Assembly: GCA_027422505.1 (NCBI GenBank)
Contig: JAPQWV010000638.1
Location: 248,001-312,000, forward strand
Direction: 5' to 3'
From: Craterostigma plantagineum
Taxonomy: Eukaryota; Streptophyta; Magnoliopsida; Lamiales; Linderniaceae
Length of the DNA: 64,000 bases
The notes under the pieces are model-generated. The model worked only from the letters and a program-made list of their open reading frames with translations, was not told the origin of the DNA and ran no database searches. The translations under genes and the position numbers were made by a program. Shown here in pieces: positions 58,297-64,000 of the stretch. Numbering within the stretch: the first letter of the stretch is position 1; each line of letters opens with the position of its first letter.

Positions 58297-58530
58297 GCGA
58301 CCTAGAAAGGAGCGACTTGGGATATCCCCAAGTAGGCTAGCTAGTGTAGGCCACGCTGTCGCATGCGGGAGGAGGCGACCTGGAGGGAGCGACCTGGGTA
58401 CCCTTACGGGACCTGGTGTAGGCTACCAGCGTGGGCACCGCATTTGGCAGAAGAGGCGACCTGAGAGTGTGACCTGATACGGCTCAGGTAGGCTGCTCAG
58501 TGTAGGCCACTGCCGTAGTGTTGTGATCGT
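58297..58530 (+). repeat. Three diverged copies of a repeat of about 80 bp inside the LTR, two with stem-loops
   Basis: Units begin GCGACCT at 58297, 58375 and 58456 and share GTAGGCT and GTGTAGGCCAC blocks. Unit 1 has stem ACTTGGG / CCCAAGT (58315-58321 with 58327-58333). Unit 3 has ACCTGA / TCAGGT (58472-58477 with 58484-58489). The middle unit is rearranged. The same block lies at about 61285-61520 in the other LTR. Confidence 0.55.
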
Positions 58531-59018
58531 GTTGTGGTAGTGTTCGTGATCGTGGTAGTGATTTCGCGTGATGGTGCACAGTATGAAGCCCAGGGCCCGT
58601 TGTGAGGTGGTGAGTGTATCCCCGGTTGTGATGAGTGATGAGTGATGATGAGTGGCATTGCATTGGTGAGAAATGGGGGTGAGCGAACGTGAGCGAGTCA
58701 CACGTGCATGTGCACTATTTCACCTACTGGGCAATAGCTCAGTGTTTACGTGTTGTAGTTACGAGCCCGACGCTGATGCGCGTCGCGGCTGAGGCGGGCT
58801 GACGGCGGTGCTCCACGGACTTTTGAGGGCGGGGCTGTACATGGATGCGACCTGTGGAGCGACGTTAGGATTTTTAATATTTTGATTTTTTGGGGCTACG
58901 GCCCGTGTATATTAATGTATTTTATTTAAGAAAAAGTTTTTAATTAGACGGGCCTTCCGCGGCTTACGTTGCGGAAATCCGCCACTAATTTTTATTAGAA
59001 AGTGAGGGTCGCCACAGG

Positions 59019-59030
59019 TGGTATCAGAGC
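59019..59030 (+). other. Primer-binding site of element 3, initiator Met tRNA
   Basis: TGGTATCAGAGC begins two bases after the 5' LTR. It is complementary to the 3' end of initiator Met tRNA. Confidence 0.93.
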
Positions 59031-59362
59031 TTAGGATATAGATTCTGTAGACTGTCCATGTACGGCCGCTCAAAAGCGTGGAGAATCAGCCTTGCCTGTA
59101 TGTTTTACGGTACGTTGTGATTATGTGCTTAACATGAAATATTTGCTTATATGGCTATTTGTAATTGATTGCTGACATAATGCGTTCGTTTTTGCGATAA
59201 CTATAGACAATAAGAATTAAGCATGCCTAGAGTGCGCAGCGGAAGCGTAGTGAGAATATGAATAATACTAAGGTGAAGTAGAAAATAGACGGATGAGTCT
59301 AGTCGTAGAGTAGAGCAGAACTCGAGCTCCCTACCACTGAATTTCGGGGACGAAATTCTTTT

Positions 59363-59375
59363 AAGGGGGGGAGAT
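59363..59375 (+). other. Polypurine tract of element 3
   Basis: AAGGGGGGGAGAT directly abuts the TGTAATACC start of the 3' LTR. Confidence 0.92.
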
Positions 59376-62005
59376 TGTAATACCCGTAATTTTTTAATAC
59401 GGGATTTTGAATGTAATTAGCACCGTAAAGGGTCGAGTTAATAACGTTAGTATTCGAACGGGTCCAAAAAGAAGCAAGAAATTCGGCCCAATAAGAATAT
59501 CCAATGAGTTAGATAAATGAAGTGATATTAAAGCCCAACTTAAAAAATTAAAGGCCCAAGAATAAAACTTGGCCGAATGAAAATGAGTAAGACCCAAATA
59601 AATGCCTTTCTAGGTCCAAGCAAGTTAAGATAAGTACGACTAATTGATGAGTCATTTGATTGTGAGATATTACACGTGGACACTTCGTACACTAATATAA
59701 TATGACAGGAGAGTTACTTAGCCCCAAGGTAATACACATCGAACAATCATCCTACTCGTAACCCTCTCCATTCGCAATACTTAGTATAATATGTCCAACT
59801 ATTGTTTGAGGAAAACACAGATGAGCGAAAACATATTTAGCAAAAAGAAGAAATTTAACGAGAAGAAAAGGAAATTTCAACAAGCTTAGAATTATAAGCC
59901 AAGGAGGTAAGGTTACGTTATATGCTATATTTATTTGGATAACTTATTTTCGAAGTTTGTGATTTTATACATATGTTGAACGTGATGATATATTAAGCAT
60001 AAAGAGTTTCGAAATTATTATGATTAGAACATCAGAATTGTTTAGTTTAGTTCATGATCATATGAGTATTGCTATGAGTATTGTTATGATAAGCTAAGTA
60101 CGTGAATTCTGTATATGTGAAGTTTTCATGATTATCCCAAGGTTTGTGTGTGTTAGGCTAGATTTCAGATTATGAAATATTTAATGGTGGGAATCGAAGG
60201 ATGGTTTTTGGGCATTATGTGATTATTCTTGGAATATAGGATATATAGAAATATGATAGAATTTGGTATCTTAGGTTTTCGGCGTTGACCAACATGTGTG
60301 CATAAGTTATCGTGTTTGAACTTGTTAGTGTTTCGATGGGTTAGAGTTTGGTGAATTTTCAATATGAAAGCAGGGATTAAGTTGAAATGTATGTGACTGT
60401 GATATATGTCTAGAAGTAATTACATGGAAATTCCGTGACTTATGTTTGGGAAGTTTCCGAGACTAGAATGTTAGTACTTTGATATCATTTACGTGGATTT
60501 GCATGATTACGGTAATTGTTATGTTGGCAGTGAACTCGATGATGATTATCTAACGTTTGGCGACCTATGTATTAATGTTGTTTTATTATTTTATGAGAAT
60601 ATGGATTAGGTCTGTGAAGTTTCGAAAATGCATATCTGAATTTTTGAAGCACGATCTTTACATAGAGATCCATATTTTGAATCTTAAATACGTGTTCATA
60701 TGTATATGTTATTATTTCTTAGGAACTGAAAAGCTTTCGGTGTATGAATATTTGAACATTGGGACAGTGTTTTAGGGTTTTTGGGATTATTAGGGTTTCG
60801 ATTATTAGGGTTCGGGAATTTTTAGACTTACGTGATTTAGCAATGACATTGATATTATAATATCTCTGTCCAAGGGTCGAACAATAGGATTTTCACAAGG
60901 CAGGGCAGTAAGTGCAATTAGCTCGGACGACAGGTAGGTGAAATCCACCTACGACACGTAAACGGTTGTGTGTATTATTATATGATATTTATATGAATTA
61001 TGTGTTTATGTGATTATGTGAATTGGGTGAATTATGTGCTTCACGTGTATTAAATATTTTTTTATATTACATGCCTGTTATTTGCACTGCATAGCATGTG
61101 CATTACACGTCATTTCACGGAGTGTACCGTGGTGGAACGGTGGTACTGTATTGTACCAAGTGAGCGAGTAGCCGATATTGGCTGTCGACCCGTAGAGGAG
61201 TCACGTGAGTGGGGGCATCTGCTGTGCATCAGCGCCTGTGACGGTGAGCCATTGGCCCGTTAGACATTGTGCGGCAGACTGCGGGCGACCTAGAAAGGAG
61301 CGACTTGGGATATCCCCAAGTAGGCTAGCTAGTGTAGGCCACGCTGTCGCATGCGGGAGGAGGCGACCTGGAGGGAGCGACCTGGGTACCCTTACGGGAC
61401 CTGGTGTAGGCTACCAGCGTGGGCACCGCATTTGGCAGAAGAGGCGACCTGAGAGTGTGACCTGATACGGCTCAGGTAGGCTGCTCAGTGTAGGCCACTG
61501 CCGTAGTGTTGTGATCGTGTTGTGGTAGTGTTCGTGATCGTGGTAGTGATTTCGCGTGATGGTGCACAGTATGAAGCCCAGGGCCCGTTGTGAGGTGGTG
61601 AGTGTATCCCCGGTTGTGATGAGTGATGAGTGATGATGAGTGGCATTGCATTGGTGAGAAATGGGGGTGAGCGAACGTGAGCGAGTCACACGTGCATGTG
61701 CACTATTTCACCTACTGGGCAATAGCTCAGTGTTTACGTGTTGTAGTTACCGAGCCCGACGCTGATGCGCGTCGCGGCTGAGGCGGGCTGACGGCGGTGC
61801 TCCACGGACTTTTGAGGGCGGGGCTGTACATGGATGCGACCTGTGGAGCGACGTTAGGATTTTTAATATTTTGATTTTTTGGGGCTACGGCCCGTGTATA
61901 TTAATGTATTTTATTTAAGAAAAAGTTTTTAATTAGACGGGCCTTCCGCGGCTTACGTTGCGGAAATCCGCCACTAATTTTTATTAGAAAGTGAGGGTCG
62001 CCACA
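59376..62005 (+). repeat. 3' LTR of element 3 (2630 bp)
   Basis: It is a near-perfect copy of 56390-59016. By eye I find four substitutions (a C/T near the start, G/T and A/T near 60.8-60.9 kb, T/A near 61.16 kb) and about five single-base indels. It is followed by the GTTGA duplication. Confidence 0.93.
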
Positions 62006-62010
62006 GTTGA
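62006..62010. repeat. Target-site duplication, right copy (GTTGA)
   Basis: Exact repeat of 56385-56389, confirming insertion as a unit into the satellite. Confidence 0.93.
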
Positions 62011-64000
62011 ATTTCCAGAAGAACTTGAATCAGGGTCGTCCGATTTGTCAATCGAAAGTTATAGTCAAAATCGTGCATATTGCCGGTTTATGGCAATTCC
62101 ACTCGGACAACAACCCTATGTCAGAATCGAGCGATTTTCCGTGGTCGATGGACTTCGAATCGGGACTAACTTAAAACATAAAAAATCTAGATAATCAAGT
62201 TGACTTTCCAGAAGAATTTCAATCAGGGTCGTCCGATTTGTCAATCGAATGTCATAGTCAAAATTGTGCACACTGCCTGTTTCGGCCGATTCCACTCGGA
62301 CAGCATCCCTAAGTCAGAATCGGGCGAATTTTCAAGGTCGATGGACTTCGAATCGGGACTAATGTAAAACATACAAATTCGAGATAATCAAGTTGTCTTT
62401 CCATAGGAATTTGAATCAGGGTCGTCCGACTTGTCAGTCGAAAGTTATAGTCAATATCGTGAAGGCTGTCGGTTTACGCCGATTGCACTGGGACAGCAAC
62501 CCTATGTCAGAATCGGGCGATTATTCGAGGTTGATGAACTTCGAATCGGGACTAACTTAAAACATACAAATTCTAGATAATCATGTTTTCTTTCCATAGG
62601 AATTTGAATCAGGGTCGTCTGACTTGTCAGTCGAAAGTTATAGTCAAAATCGTGAAGGCTGCCGGTTTACGCCGATTGCACTGGGACAGCAACCCTATGT
62701 CAGAATCGGGCGATTAGGTTGATGGACTTCAAATCGGGACTAACTTAAAACATAAAAATTCTTGATAATCAAGTTGAATTATCAGAAGAATTTGAATCAG
62801 CGTCGTCCGATTTGTCAATCGAAAGTTATAGTCAAAATCGTGCAGACTGTCGGTTTAGGCCGATTCCACTCGGACAACAACCCTATGTCAGAATCGGGCG
62901 ATTTTTCGACGTCGATGGACTTCGAATCGGGACTAACTTAAAACATAAAAATTCTATATAATCAATTTGACTTTCCAGAAGAATTTGAATCAGGGCCGTC
63001 CGATTTGTCAATCGACGGTTATTGTAAAAATCGTGCAGACTGCCGGTTTCGCCCGATTCCACTCGGACAGCAACCCTATGTCCGAATCGGGCGATTTTTG
63101 GAGGTCGATGGACTTCGAATCGGGACTAACTTAAAACATATAAATTCTAGATTAAGTTGACATTCCAGAACTATTTGAATCAGGGTCGCCCGATTTGTCA
63201 ATCGAAAGTTATTGTCAAAATCGTGCAGACTGTCGGTTTAGGCCGATTCCACTCGGACAACAACCCTATGTCAGAATCGGGCGATTTTTCGTGGTCGATG
63301 GACTTCGAATCGGGACTAACTTAAAACATAAAAATTATAGATAATCAAGTTGACTTTCCAGAAGAATTTGAATCAGGGTCGTCCGATTTGTCAATCGAAA
63401 GTTATAGTCAAAATCGTGCACACTGCCTGTTTCGGCCGATTCCACTCGGACAGCAACCCTAAGTCAGAATCGGGCGAATTTTCGAGGTCGATGGACTTAA
63501 AATCGGGACTAACTTAAAACATAAAAATTATAGATAATCAAGTTGACTTTCCAGAAGAATTTGAATCAGGGTCGTCTGATTTGTCAATCGAAAGTCATAG
63601 TCAAAATAGTGCACACTGCCTGTTTCGGCCGATTCCACTCGGACAGCAACCCTAAGTCAGAATCGGGCGAATTTTCGAGGTCGATGGACTTCGAATCGGG
63701 ACTAACGTAAAACATTCAAATTCGAGATAATCAAGTTGTCTTTCCATAGGAATTTGAATCAGGGTCGTCCGACTTGTCAGTCGAAAGTTATAGTCAAAAT
63801 CGTGAAGGCTGCCGGTTTACGCCGATTGCACTGGGACAGCAACCCTATGTCAGAATCGGGCGATTTTTCGAGGTCGATGGACTTCGAATCGGGACTAACT
63901 TAAAACATACAAATTCTAGATAATCATGTTTTCTTTCCATAGGAATTTGAATCAGGGTCGTCTGATTTGTCAGTCGAATGTTATAGTCAAAATCGTTAGG
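62006..64000. repeat. Satellite array III (continuation of array II)
   Basis: It resumes the monomer interrupted at 56389. With the element and one GTTGA removed, its TTGTCTTTCC markers (62393, 63736) fall 1732 and 1343 bp apart in the array. The sequence follows 52548-54224 at an offset of about 3.84 kb, including the rare variant CTAGATTAAGTTGACATTCC. It diverges from that copy near 63672 and runs to the window end. Confidence 0.93.

Larger units (their letters stand above)
56390..59016 (+). repeat. 5' LTR of element 3 (2627 bp)
   Basis: It runs TGTAATACCCG to GTCGCCACA. The first 1.7 kb is AT-rich and the segment from 58.1 to 58.8 kb is GC-rich, with a tandem repeat of about 80 bp (58297, 58375, 58456). 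Hairpins lie at 57947-57965, 58315-58333, 58472-58489 and 58955-58976. Small open frames inside (such as 56408-56611, 57177-57374, 58109-58477) have no recognisable domains and recur in the other LTR simply because it is a copy. Confidence 0.93.
59017..59375 (+). other. Short interior of element 3
   Basis: The 359-bp interior has the primer site at its start and a purine tract at its end, with no open frame of note. The last part, GAATTTCGGGGACGAAATTC (about 59339-59358), looks like the tail of a lost pol gene. A large internal deletion of an autonomous parent would explain this structure. Confidence 0.8.
56390..62005 (+). mobile_element. Non-autonomous LTR element with 2.63-kb LTRs and 359-bp interior (element 3)
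   Basis: Two near-identical long repeats flank a short interior with an initiator-Met primer site after the left repeat and a purine tract before the right one, inside a perfect GTTGA duplication. Orientation is +. The end of the interior (GAATTTCGGGGACGAAATTC, then a G-rich purine tract) matches what I know of Ty3/gypsy chromovirus elements, where the pol stop lies just before the 3' LTR; chromovirus origin is inference. No gag or pol is present, so movement would need proteins from another element. Confidence 0.93.

Overview
The window looks like a plant nuclear heterochromatin segment, probably centromeric or pericentromeric and most likely from a eudicot (the plant assignment is firm, the clade is a guess). 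It holds a tandem satellite with a monomer of about 192-193 bp, cut by three LTR retrotransposons. I see no host protein-coding gene, rRNA gene or tRNA gene. Most open frames inside the satellite exist only because 192 is a multiple of three.

Layout. 1-1786: 3' end of a Ty1/copia element on the + strand (decayed third-ORF remnant, polypurine tract, 339-bp LTR). 1787-29777: satellite array I, made of blocks with different higher-order repeats (HORs): a 10-monomer unit of about 1.92 kb in 1.8-9.3 kb, a mixed block to about 16.4 kb, then a 4/8-monomer unit (about 0.77 and 1.53 kb) to 29.8 kb. 29778-50918: a 21.1-kb copia element on the - strand with a perfect 5-bp target duplication (CAACC) and LTRs that differ by one base of a homopolymer. 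50919-56389: satellite array II. 56390-62005: a compact element with two 2.63-kb LTRs around only 359 bp of interior, in a perfect GTTGA duplication. 62006-64000: satellite array III, which continues array II. With that element removed, arrays II and III form a 20-monomer (about 3.84 kb) HOR present about 1.6 times.

The large copia element reads, from high to low coordinates: 5' LTR, initiator-Met tRNA primer site, 1.7-kb AT-rich leader, gag with zinc knuckle and coiled coil, pol (protease, integrase, reverse transcriptase, RNase H), a cluster of polypurine-tract copies, a 2-kb repetitive spacer, a large third ORF, polypurine tract, 3' LTR. The interior carries a direct tandem duplication of about 6.85 kb, from the gag/pol boundary to the middle of ORF3, so pol, the spacer and the first part of ORF3 occur twice. 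Copia with an ORF after pol, several internal polypurine tracts and a repetitive pol-ORF3 spacer fits the Sirevirus type; that label is inference. The leader and both spacers are studded with the octamer TTTCGCGG, which fits the E2F consensus TTTSSCGS; this is the most interesting regulatory signal here.

Single-base indels, often in homopolymers, break nearly every frame and differ between the two copies of the duplication. Part of the apparent decay, and possibly the tandem duplication itself, may therefore be sequencing or assembly noise. All coordinates were read by eye; identities are approximate unless individual differences are listed.
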